A stretch of DNA of 64,000 nucleotides. Source: Schizochytrium sp. CCTCC M209059 (lineage: Eukaryota > Sar > Bigyra > Thraustochytrida > Thraustochytriidae). The position numbers were made by a program, and so were the translations under genes. Of the stretch, positions 51,057 to 59,627 are shown one piece after another. Below the pieces are notes generated by a model. That model searched no databases. It saw only the letters and a program-made list of their open reading frames with translations, and had not been told where the DNA came from. The stretch is from contig KN805388.1 of the NCBI GenBank assembly GCA_000818945.1, positions 82,342-146,341 of the forward strand. Direction: 5' to 3'. The stretch's first letter is position 1. Every line of letters starts with the position of its first letter.

Positions 51057-52508
51057 CTAGGGAATGGGGTCACCCATCATGACCGCTCGAAGGTCTGCAT
51101 GGGCAGCCCAATTGACCTTGGCCTCGAGCATCATCGTTGTTAGAACGTGACGCAGCCAGGCATTTCGGTGTCGCAATTGGGCAGTCTCTGCAGCGCTACG
51201 CTTGAGCGAAGAGGACTCTGCGCCATGCGTGGGGCTCGATGGCACTGTCTTGGAAGCCCACTTCTCCCTCGCCTCGGTCTGTCGCTGCAGCACTTGACGT
51301 TGCAAGCTGGCTTCCTCTTCCTCTGCTAGCCGACAGGCGTGGGCGAGTTGAAGTACGCGAGATGCGAGCTTGTCGCGATCCATAAAACCGGCATTTGCAG
51401 CTGCTCGAGCGGCGGCGTCTGCATCAAGAGTTGCTGCTGCAGCTGCTTCTTTAGCGGACTCGGTGGCAACGACTTTACTCAAGAAAATCCTGTCAAGCAC
51501 GGCTTCGTTCTGTTGCAGGTCCACCGTGAGATCAAAGAGTTGTGTCTGCGAATGCGTGGGTGGGTAAGCACGATAAAATTGCCCGATCGTGAGAATCAGA
51601 GCGAAGTAAAGCAAAGCAAAGCAAAGCAAAGCAAAGCAAAGCAAAGCAAAGCAAAGCAAAGCAAAGCAAAGCAAAGCAAAGCAAAGCAAAGCAAAGCAAA
51701 GCAAAGCAAAGCAAAGCAAAGCAAAGCAAAGCAAAGCAAAGCAAAGCAAAGCAAAGCAAAGCAAAGCAAAGCAAAGCAAAGCAAAGCAAAGCAAAGCAAA
51801 GCAAAGCAAAGCAAAGCAAAGCAAAGCAAAGCAAAGCAAAGCAAAGCAAAGCAAAGCAAAGCAAAGCAAAGCAAAGCAAAGCAAAGCAAAGCAAAGCAAA
51901 GCAAAGCAAAGCAAAGCAAAGCAAAGCAAAGCAAAGCAAAGCAAAGCAAAGCAAAGCAAAGCAAAGCAAAGCAAAGCAAAGCAAAGCAAAGCAAAGCAAA
52001 GCAAAGCAAAGCAAAGCAAAGCAAAGCAAAGCAAAGCAAAGCAAAGCAAAGCAAAGCAAAGCAAAGCAAAGCAAAGCAAAGCAAAGCAAAGCAAAGCAAA
52101 GCAAAGCAAAGCAAAGCAAAGCAAAGCAAAGCAAAGCAAAGCAAAGCAAAGCATCGCAATTTGGGTTCGAAGACGCGAAAACCACTTTTGGATATGAATC
52201 GGCTTGCAATAATGACTTACCTTGAGAAGAGCAATGCTTGCCTTAAGCCTTTCCTCGGCTTCAACTCGATCATCGGGCAGCCGCTCGTCGCCTGCTGCCT
52301 GCTGTTGAGCCCTCAGCTTTCGCAAATTGTCCTCATCCTCCCGCTGGGCCTCCAAGGCCGCCCTCTTGAGCGCCATCTTTTCGTTCGCAAAGGCGACCTT
52401 GGTTCGCTTTCGTTTTCTGGGCACAAGCGCCGGGAACAGCAATGCTGTGCGCAGGAGCGCCGCACTCTCCTCCTCGACGGCCTCGAGCGCCATCGCAAGA
52501 GTCGTCAT
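51057..52508 (-). CDS. CENPH: CENP-H-like kinetochore protein (two exons)
   Basis: Exons 52221-52508 and 51057-51545 (minus strand) join in phase 0 to code 258 residues. The donor is CAAG|GTAAGT and the acceptor CGCAG|ACA. The C-terminal segment QLRHRNAWLRHVLTTMMLEA followed by KVNWAAHADLRAVMM matches the end of the CENP-H family, where a helix is followed by a (G/S)-V-x-W-x-x-D/H-x-x-L motif. The rest is coiled coil, as in CENP-H. CENP-H is a subunit of the inner kinetochore CCAN. The 675-base intron is mostly an AAAGC satellite, which is open in all six frames. An unspliced frame of 483 codons is therefore an artefact with a Cys-Phe-Ala-Leu-Leu repeat. The family name is from motif memory, so it is moderately sure; the splice is firm. 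Confidence 0.62.
   Translation of the reverse strand: MTTLAMALEAVEEESAALLRTALLFPALVPRKRKRTKVAFANEKMALKRAALEAQREDEDNLRKLRAQQQAAGDERLPDDRVEAEERLKASIALLKVSHYCKPIHIQKWFSRLRTQIAMLCFALLCFALLCFALLCFALLCFALLCFALLCFALLCFALLCFALLCFALLCFALLCFALLCFALLCFALLCFALLCFALLCFALLCFALLCFALLCFALLCFALLCFALLCFALLCFALLCFALLCFALLCFALLCFALLCFALLCFALLCFALLCFALLCFALLCFALLCFALLCFALLYFALILTIGQFYRAYPPTHSQTQLFDLTVDLQQNEAVLDRIFLSKVVATESAKEAAAAATLDADAAARAAANAGFMDRDKLASRVLQLAHACRLAEEEEASLQRQVLQRQTEAREKWASKTVPSSPTHGAESSSLKRSAAETAQLRHRNAWLRHVLTTMMLEAKVNWAAHADLRAVMMGDPIP
51608..52152. repeat. AAAGC pentanucleotide satellite in intron
   Basis: About 109 almost perfect copies of AAAGC over 545 bases. It lies entirely within the intron (51546-52220) of the CENP-H-like gene. 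The unit has no stop in any frame of either strand. It is the same unit as the imperfect array at 5344-5457. Confidence 0.98.
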
Positions 52509-53298
52509 GTTTCTCTTGCCGCGACCGACGGTTAGGTCGTCACTCGCTCTTTTGCTCGCTCACCACGCGAAGCGCTGTCCTCGCCGCTCCGCCGCGCGAA
52601 CCTCCAGGAGGTCCGCACGAGCGAGCACCCACCCTCTCCTCGTCCTGGCAGCCTCGCGCGCGGCCGGCGTGGCGTGCCTCAATCCAGCGCGCACGCCAAA
52701 TCGGTTTTGACTGCTTTCGAGCTTCATTCAAGTTTGCCTCTTCGCCTTCCTCCTCTTCGTCCCACTGTTTCTACGGTGAGAGCATAACAAGAGAGGGACG
52801 ATGCTCATTAATCTAACGAGCCCAAACCAAAAGCCAAGCCACGCCACGCCGAAGAATGCAAACCTCGCGCTTTCCTCTCCACTGCTTTCCTCCCTCCCTG
52901 CCTGCCTGCCTGCCTGGCCTCTCACCCCTGTCCGTCTTCACCGCTGCGCTTCTCTCTCCTCGAGCACTCCTCCATCTTGCCCTGGCAGGCGACCCGCACA
53001 TTCCAGCCCGGGGACCTCTCCGGGGACCCGGTGTGCTCCCCGGGGACTGGCGTGTGCGCTCGTGCGCGCCCCCCCCGACCCTGACCGCGTCGCGGCTGCG
53101 ACGGCCAAACCTAACCGGCCCGGGCCGCACCCAGCAGCGCCTGGGCGGCCTCCGCGAGACGGCGCTTCTCCTGTCTGTCTGTCTGTCTGGGCGCGCGACG
53201 CGGCAGAGCGCAGTCGCACGCCGCCGCGCACGCAGACCTGCGCAGGGACGCCGAGCCGAGCAGAGCAGCGGCCGCCGCGCTTGCGCCTCCGCCGCCCC
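52509..53298. other. divergent promoter spacer
   Basis: Between the divergent CENP-H-like and NDUFB10-like genes. GC-rich, with short CCTGC (about 52895-52915) and CTGT (53171-53190) runs. No gene is supported. Confidence 0.5.
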
Positions 53299-53308
53299 NN
53301 NNNNNNNN
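53299..53308. other. assembly gap (10 N)
   Basis: Short run of N just upstream of the NDUFB10-like gene. Confidence 1.
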
Positions 53309-53384
53309 CCCCGGTCGCTGGGTCTGCGCTCGCGGGGCGCCGTCGGTCGTGGAGGTGGAGAAGAAGCAGCAGCAGGAGGAGACG

Positions 53385-53693
53385 ATGGCAGAGGCCTTCA
53401 AGCCGCGCACGGAGACCAAGTACACGCCGGTCCCGGACTTCGAGGAGGGCGAGGACGGGGTCCTGCGCAGGTTCAAGGAGCCGTACAAGAACTATGAGGC
53501 CCGCATGCAGCGCGCAAGGGAACAGCTCATCGCCAAGGAGTACGTGAACGTGCTGCGCAACCGCGTCAATGACTGCTACTATGAGGCGGGCGTCAACCAC
53601 TATGAGGACTGCAAGGAGGTCGTTGAGGCGTACATGAATGCCTGGAAAGCAAAAGACCACGGCGCGCTGTACACGAAGAAGGCCGAAGAGTAG
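53385..53693 (+). CDS. NDUFB10: NDUFB10-like mitochondrial complex I subunit
   Basis: A 102-residue protein that matches the core of the complex I accessory subunit NDUFB10/PDSW: a helix YEARMQRAREQLIAKEYVNV followed by LRNRVNDCYYEAGVNHYEDC and KEVVEAYMNAW. Cys64 and Cys76 form a C-x11-C helix pattern with the C-Y-x-x-G-x-N-x-Y-x-x-C arrangement seen in plant and animal members, which are imported into the intermembrane space by the disulfide relay. No N-terminal presequence is present, as expected for that route. Complex I NDUFB10 is longer in mammals (172). The frame opens earlier only at a GTG (53349), so ATG 53385 is the start. Confidence 0.62.
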   Translation: MAEAFKPRTETKYTPVPDFEEGEDGVLRRFKEPYKNYEARMQRAREQLIAKEYVNVLRNRVNDCYYEAGVNHYEDCKEVVEAYMNAWKAKDHGALYTKKAEE

Positions 53694-54381
53694 ACATACA
53701 ATACCAGAAACAACATTAGTCGGTCGTCCTGTTCTGTCCTGATCTGTCCTGGCATCATCTGGCATCCCCTGGCACCTCTCGCCCTGGATTCTCCTGGCTT
53801 GCCTGCTTGCTACTTTGGCATACGTGCCCGCCCGCCCGCGTGCTTTCTTTCTTGCTTACTTGCTTGCTTACTTGCTTGCTTCCTTGCTTGCTTGCTTTTG
53901 CGTGCGTCTTGATTCTACGTTCTTTTCCATAGCATAGTTTATACATTGCATATGGATAATGAGAATGGATCTTGTGATGAGCGATCGCGCGTTTCCCCAA
54001 CATCAAGATTCATGTTCGCGTTCCCGTTCATGGAGAAAGAGCTCTCCGTGGGCTGCCAATGAGAAGACCTCGATCGAGCAAGTAGGCCTACTTGATAAAA
54101 AGAAAATAAAAACAACTAAGATCTATTCTTTCTTCGACTCGTTTCGACTGTGTTCATGCGATTGCATCGCGGCGACGCACGCGTGCCTTTTCAGGAGAGA
54201 GCCCTTGATCCTCTAGCAATGCTAGGGCTCTATGACCTTTAGCAAAAGAAAAATCTAATAAATCTAACTTATCTTCGACTTTCGTCCTCATAAATTGATG
54301 TGGTCACATGCTTGGTCTTGTTCTGCGAAGCAAACTATGCATGCTCCTGACAAGACAAACGACTTTGGAAGAGCAAATAAT
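53694..54381. other. 3' spacer with CTTG repeats and a 16-bp palindrome
   Basis: Contains CTTG/CTTA units at about 53837-53896 and the perfect palindrome CAAGTAGGCCTACTTG at 54079-54094. It separates the NDUFB10-like gene from the end of the first ABC transporter. No gene is seen. Confidence 0.6.
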
Positions 54382-57300
54382 CTAGTTGTTCTTCTTCTCG
54401 GCTTCAGCGCGTGCTGCAAGGTCGTTGATGTGCTGGCGCGAAGCAGGGCCCAGCGACTCGACCATGGAATGCAGCTCTGAGCTTGCGTCGCCAAGAAGAC
54501 TTGTCGGTGAGCCGAACTCGAGTACGCGACCATCTTGCATGACAGCAATCTTGTCGTACGTCGCGATCGTCTGCAAGCGATGTGCAATGCACAACACAGA
54601 GCAACGCCGACGCCGGTAAAACTGCTCGCGAACCATCTCATGAATGGCATCATCGGTGTTCAAGTCGATGGCCGAGCTTGGTTCGTCAAGAACGAGCACC
54701 TTGTTTGGACGCAAAAGCGCACGCGCAAAGCAAATCAGCTGACGCTCGCCAGCCGACCAGTTGCGACCTGAGGCCTCGACCGGATCTTCGAGGGAAATGC
54801 TTTCGCCGAGACCGACAATGCGCAACGCCTCGCGCATGGCCTCGTCGTCGGTTTCGCCAAAGGGATCGAGATTTGTCGCGAGGGAACCCGAAATCAAGAC
54901 GGGGTCTTGCGGAATAATGGTGATGCGACTCCGCAGAACAGTCAGATCAACTGTGCCAATGTCGCGACCATCGAGGAGAACAGCGCCGCCAGAAATGGGT
55001 CGGAGGCGGAAGAGGCATGAAATCGTCGAACTCTTGCCAGCGCCCGTTTTGCCACAGATACCCAGGGATTCGCCGCCTTGGACGATAAAGGTGACACCCT
55101 TGAGCACGAGCGGCGCGTTCGGGCGGTAGCGCAGCTGGACATCACGGAACTCGATGGCACCCTTTGAGGGCCACTCCGATGCCAAAGGCTGTGGATCCTG
55201 ACCCGGATAGGCCTCCACCGCATCCTTGTCGACCGCGTCCTCTTCGTCGAGAGTCTCGTACTCGAGGAGACGCTCATATGACGTAAAGTAGCTGTTGACG
55301 CGGATAATGTTTTGCGTGAGTGTGGACGCAAAGTAGGGAAGATTGACGCAATAAGCAATAACGAGAGCCAAAAGATCTGCGTTGCCGAAAATGTCCCGAA
55401 GCACAACAAGCATGAGAGTGGAAAAGACCGCGATCGTGAAGGACAGGTAGTGCGAAACGAGCTGGCACCAGTTAATCGTGCAGCCGGCCGCAAAGTTGGC
55501 GCGAGCATACTCATCGGAAGCAAGACGATGACGAGCCTCGAAAAAGGGCCCAGTCTCCATCACCGCTGCCACATCACGACCACGCGTCGCTTCCGAGGCG
55601 TTGGAAAGCAGGGGTGACATGTTGCTGTTGGAAATGCGGCGCGTCTCACGCGAGGTGCGGTCCGCAGCAACAATCGCGCATGAAAAGACCACGCCGACGA
55701 CGACCACGAGTGCAGCCGCGATTGGCACCGCATAGCAAATGACTCCAAGCTGGACAAGGACCGCAGAGCCTTGCTGGATCGTATTGTCCATCATCAAGCT
55801 CAAAATCAGATCAACCTTGGAGAGATCACCGCTAAACCGTGACAAAATGCGACCCGAGGACGTTCCCTCGAACCACTCGAGCGGGGCGCGCAAAAGACGC
55901 CCCAACATGGAGTGGTGCAGACTGCGCGAGGCGCGCACGCCACCAAAGCTCATCATCCACGAAGTCACCATAATAAAAGTGCCAAAACCAAGGCTCAGCG
56001 CCGCATACACCCCGGCATAAAAGGCGTTGCCATGCGTGTCGTTTGGATCCTGCATGCCCTCGGCCCAGCGAATCAGCCAATAGTCGTTCACAGCCATCAA
56101 CACGTACCCACACAGACACATGGTCATGGAGAGGAGCATAAAAAGCACGCCAAATGACTTGATGTACGACACATAGACGCTCGCGTTGACTTTTCCTCGA
56201 GTGAGCTTTTCCGTGCCTAGAAGCGTGCCTTTCTCGCCACCCATTTTCTGAAAACTAGGATCAAAGTCTTCGGGCGAAGAGTCTAGTCGCGCGTCGCAGC
56301 CATCGTACAATTTGCTGCTTTCACGGACCACCTCTTCTACTTGGTCCGCAGGGTCCAACGTGCAATGCGTCGACTCTTCCGGAGGCATCGACTCTCCACC
56401 CTGCACAATGGCCGCATCTTCCTCGGTTTCTTCTTGCAACAACTTGGTGCACTCAACAAAGTCTGCAAATGTTGCACATGACTCGAGTAGCTCGTCGTAG
56501 GTTCCGACCGCTGCGACAGTACCCTCGGAAATGTACACGATTCGACTCACGCGAGGCAGCAAGGCGAGCTGGTTCATGGCAACCACGCACGCACGGTCAC
56601 AGTCTGCGACCTGGCGCACAATGGCGTGCTCGAACATATGCGCGCACATTTTGGCGTCCACGGCAGCGAGAATGTCGTCAAAGCAGAGCAGCTTCGGTTC
56701 GGCGTACAGACTCCGGGCCACGGCCATACGAGCCTGCTGTCCGCCCGACAAGGTGGTGCCGCGCTCACCAACTTCTGTATAGATGCCATCCGCGAGGTTC
56801 GGAACGTCAGCATGGAGACCACTGGCAAAAAGCGCCCGATCGAAACGAGTTGGATCAAAGGGTCGACCCAACAGAACGTTTTGCTTGAGTGTGCCGCACA
56901 CCACAAACGGCTTTTGCGGCGCAAAACCTACACTTTTGGCAGTGCGGATTGGCGCGCGATTTCCCGTCCATGATAGCGGCGCAATGGCCTGTGCAACACT
57001 TGCGAGAAGCGTCGATTTACCTTCGCCGACGCCGCCCACAATCGCAATAATCTCGCCTGGCTGCACGGTAAAGGAGACGTTGCGTAGGACAGCTGTGTCG
57101 GCAGTGTTGTCGGCAACCCATCCGAGCGAGCATGGCTCCACCACAGCGAGAGGGGCCAAAGTACCAGGTTCTGGGTCGGGCAAAAACACGCGGGGAGCCT
57201 TGTCGGGGCGCCGAAAGTAAATGTTGAGTCGCGTGAGCGTGACGTCAAACGCCATGAGAGAGGTAAAGCCAAGCGGGACGTAAATAAGCCCGAGGCGTAG

Positions 57301-58533
57301 CGCCTGGAAGACGCTTACGGCAGCGTAGGCGTCGGCGATGTCGACGGAGCCTCTCGAAAGAGCATAAAAAACGAGCGTAGCCATAGCCGAGAGCACAGGG
57401 CTGGCGCGTCCGGAGGCGATCGATGTGACATGCGCGAGGCGGTAGTTGCGAATATGATTGCATTCTTCGTCGCGAATCTTGTTGATCTTTTCGCGATACT
57501 TTTCCTCCCAGCCGAAAAGTTTGACAGCGCGAATGCCTTCAACAACAGCAGTGAGCATTGAGAGCCGCTCGTCGGCAAAGTTGAGACTCTTCTGCTCGAT
57601 GGCATGAATGAGCTTGCCCAAAAGGACATTGAGCAGCATGATGCCGAGCATGATGCCAATGCCCACAAGTGCGCTCTCGCCGAGCAAAACGACGAGCACG
57701 CAGATGCCGCCCGAGACGCCTGCGATAGCCATGGGAAACTGCGCTGCAAGTCGCAGGTTCTCGTAGGCGCGCACAATATCGTTGCCAATAAGACTTGACT
57801 CCGAGGCCTGGTCGTCGTGCTGACGCTGGGTGTCGACACGAAGCATCTTGCTGTAGACTGCGGAGCTGGCGCAAATCTGGAATTGGGTGCCGAATTCTTC
57901 GGCAAGTAGTTGTCGGCCCATGACACCGGCCCAGCCTTCGATCCCGACCACGATTGCAAAGTAAACGACGAGAATGATGGCATCTACGGTGCTGACATCG
58001 CTGTCAACGGCATCTACAATTGCTTTGAGAATGAGCGGCCTTCCGACCGTAGCCAGGATGCCCTGCGTGATCGCCAACAAGGTGCCAATCGCGAGGGTTA
58101 GGCGGACCTTGGGGATGCTGAGCAAGGCGCGCTGAAAGGCGTGATTGGCCGTTGGGTCCGTGTTAAAGTGTTCCTGGAACTGTAGATACAATGTCGACGA
58201 CAGGTAGTCCGGGTTGAGACCTGGGAGGTCGTCCTTTTGCAGGGGTTTCCGGAAGCCCTTGAAGATGAGCCCATACATCCACGTGAGGAAGGCTCTGCCC
58301 AAGATGCTCGTGTTCTTCGGGGTCTTCTGGGCACCCTTGGCCCTCGAGGCGCGCGCGTCCGCCCACTCGCCCACGTCCACGCTGTTGCCCAGCATGGCCT
58401 CGTCTGCGGCGGCGAGGTCTCCCGCGGTCCCGCGGTCCGTCCCCATCGTCGTCTCCGGCGCCACCGCCGCTGCGCCGCGCACCTCGATCTCCACGCTCTC
58501 CGCGGGCCGCGGGCCGCCGCCGGCGCCCGCCAT
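54382..58533 (-). CDS. ABCC-type (MRP) ABC transporter, copy 1
   Basis: A full ABC exporter of the ABCC (multidrug resistance-associated) class with two membrane domains and two ATPase domains, without an extra N-terminal TMD0. About 1383 residues from the ATG at 58533. NBD1 has Walker A GGVGEGKS, signature LSGGQ and Walker B LLCFDD, with Asp in place of the catalytic Glu, as is usual in ABCC NBD1. NBD2 has Walker A GKTGAGKSS, signature WSAGERQ and Walker B LVLDEPSSAID with Glu present, so one of the two sites is degenerate. Likely substrates are amphipathic anions, but nothing in the sequence defines them. I chose 58533 because the residues that follow align with the start of copy 2 (AADEAMLGNSVDVGEWADAR). 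The open frame extends to an ATG at 58788, whose extra 85 residues overlap LRR sequence on the other strand. Confidence 0.93.
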   Translation of the reverse strand: MAGAGGGPRPAESVEIEVRGAAAVAPETTMGTDRGTAGDLAAADEAMLGNSVDVGEWADARASRAKGAQKTPKNTSILGRAFLTWMYGLIFKGFRKPLQKDDLPGLNPDYLSSTLYLQFQEHFNTDPTANHAFQRALLSIPKVRLTLAIGTLLAITQGILATVGRPLILKAIVDAVDSDVSTVDAIILVVYFAIVVGIEGWAGVMGRQLLAEEFGTQFQICASSAVYSKMLRVDTQRQHDDQASESSLIGNDIVRAYENLRLAAQFPMAIAGVSGGICVLVVLLGESALVGIGIMLGIMLLNVLLGKLIHAIEQKSLNFADERLSMLTAVVEGIRAVKLFGWEEKYREKINKIRDEECNHIRNYRLAHVTSIASGRASPVLSAMATLVFYALSRGSVDIADAYAAVSVFQALRLGLIYVPLGFTSLMAFDVTLTRLNIYFRRPDKAPRVFLPDPEPGTLAPLAVVEPCSLGWVADNTADTAVLRNVSFTVQPGEIIAIVGGVGEGKSTLLASVAQAIAPLSWTGNRAPIRTAKSVGFAPQKPFVVCGTLKQNVLLGRPFDPTRFDRALFASGLHADVPNLADGIYTEVGERGTTLSGGQQARMAVARSLYAEPKLLCFDDILAAVDAKMCAHMFEHAIVRQVADCDRACVVAMNQLALLPRVSRIVYISEGTVAAVGTYDELLESCATFADFVECTKLLQEETEEDAAIVQGGESMPPEESTHCTLDPADQVEEVVRESSKLYDGCDARLDSSPEDFDPSFQKMGGEKGTLLGTEKLTRGKVNASVYVSYIKSFGVLFMLLSMTMCLCGYVLMAVNDYWLIRWAEGMQDPNDTHGNAFYAGVYAALSLGFGTFIMVTSWMMSFGGVRASRSLHHSMLGRLLRAPLEWFEGTSSGRILSRFSGDLSKVDLILSLMMDNTIQQGSAVLVQLGVICYAVPIAAALVVVVGVVFSCAIVAADRTSRETRRISNSNMSPLLSNASEATRGRDVAAVMETGPFFEARHRLASDEYARANFAAGCTINWCQLVSHYLSFTIAVFSTLMLVVLRDIFGNADLLALVIAYCVNLPYFASTLTQNIIRVNSYFTSYERLLEYETLDEEDAVDKDAVEAYPGQDPQPLASEWPSKGAIEFRDVQLRYRPNAPLVLKGVTFIVQGGESLGICGKTGAGKSSTISCLFRLRPISGGAVLLDGRDIGTVDLTVLRSRITIIPQDPVLISGSLATNLDPFGETDDEAMREALRIVGLGESISLEDPVEASGRNWSAGERQLICFARALLRPNKVLVLDEPSSAIDLNTDDAIHEMVREQFYRRRRCSVLCIAHRLQTIATYDKIAVMQDGRVLEFGSPTSLLGDASSELHSMVESLGPASRQHINDLAARAEAEKKNN

Positions 58534-58730
58534 GCCCGCCGCGCTCGCCTGCCGCTGCTGCTGCTGCTCCCCGCCGCGCGTCTTCTCTCCCGCGCCGCGA
58601 TTCCTGACTGCTCCGGCGCCCAAGAACCGCGCGAGATTGACCACGCGATCGTTTCCTTCCTTGGTTAGGTGCACCCTGAAATGACCCCGGGCCGGCATCC
58701 CGGGGCTACCATTGTTCACAGCTCGCTCGC

Positions 58731-58888
58731 ATGGATGATGCGACGGAATGCAACCCTTGGCGCGATTTTGTTCATTTCGGCGTCTCATGCTATGACGAGC
58801 GCAGTCTTCGCAGCAACAATATAGGTGACAAGGGCGCCACGGCGCTAGCGAACGCAGTCGCGGACAATGAGTCGCTGCAGACGCTAGA
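58731..58888 (+). pseudogene. leucine-rich repeat exon remnant
   Basis: The frame from ATG 58731 ends in SLRSNNIGDKGATALANAVA and DNESLQTLE, one clear ribonuclease-inhibitor-type LRR (L-x-x-N-x-I-G-D-x-G-A-x-A-L-A). It is followed by GTAAGT at 58889, a possible splice donor, or by an in-frame stop. I see no further intact LRR exon downstream, only a decayed copy near 59040. I therefore call it a remnant; it could also be the first exon of a short gene. Confidence 0.5.
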
Positions 58889-58989
58889 GTAAGTCATTGC
58901 GACAAAGGGAAAGTGGGGCCATAAAGAAGCCCAAGAAGAAAGCAACAAGAGCTGACCACAGCTCACGTACGTACGTACACACGCACGCG

Positions 58990-59112
58990 TGGGTTGCTAT
59001 GGAATGAGACTCTTGACGCGATATCTTTCATCTTGGCGTCTCATGTTTATGACGAGCGCAGTCTTGACAGCAACAAGATCGGCGACGAGGTGGCCCAAAC
59101 CTCGCCCTCGAC
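58990..59112 (+). pseudogene. second, decayed LRR exon copy
   Basis: In + strand frame this reads WNETLDAISFILASHVYDER and then SLDSNKIGDEVAQTS. It is homologous at the DNA level to 58758-58830 (shared GGCGTCTCATG and TATGACGAGCGCAGTCTT), but the LRR consensus is lost after IGDE. This is consistent with a duplicated and degenerate exon. Confidence 0.45.
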
Positions 59113-59627
59113 GCGCTGCAGACGCACACGCCGACGCAGCGAAGGCGCCGCCGATCGTGCCAGCTGCAGCATCGCGATGCGAAAGCGCCGATCTTCCTCG
59201 GCAGGTTGCAGTTGCCATTGGTCGCTGGAATGGCGCCGGAGGCCGAGGATGAGGATGCGGTTTAGCGCGCAACGTCGGAGTCGACTTGATTGCAGCTGGC
59301 TGGCCTCGAGGGAGTGCGGGGCCAGCCAGCTGCGGCGAACAGCTTTCAGCGGCCGACCCAGGGAGGGATTGGAGTGGTGAGGGGGAGGGAGAATGAGGTT
59401 CAATCATCTCGGTCTGTGGAAAAAAGTGGTGGGCGACGAACAGCAAGTCGGCGTGGGTGCGTGCATACAAGCTGCGTCGCGGTTGGCGTGAGCGTGAGTC
59501 TAGCGAGCGCCGTGCGGGCTGACTGTGACAGTGAACAGGTATAGGTATATTGACTAAAGTTATAAAAAAAGAAAGCGTATGATTTTACATAGGTAGTACT
59601 AGGCCTATTAATATCGTGCATGGCAAC
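59113..59627. other. spacer between ABC copies
   Basis: No gene is seen. It ends with a palindromic stretch TAGTACTAGGCCTA at about 59594-59607, close to the 3' end of the second ABC gene. Confidence 0.5.

Noticed and set aside
51339..52535. 398-codon + strand frame and other KQSKA/CFALL frames
   Set aside because: AAAGC repeat lacks stops in all six frames. The sequence is an intron of the minus-strand CENP-H-like gene.
58534..58788. 85-residue N-terminal extension of ABC copy 1
   Set aside because: Not present in copy 2, low complexity, and overlaps the antisense LRR remnant.
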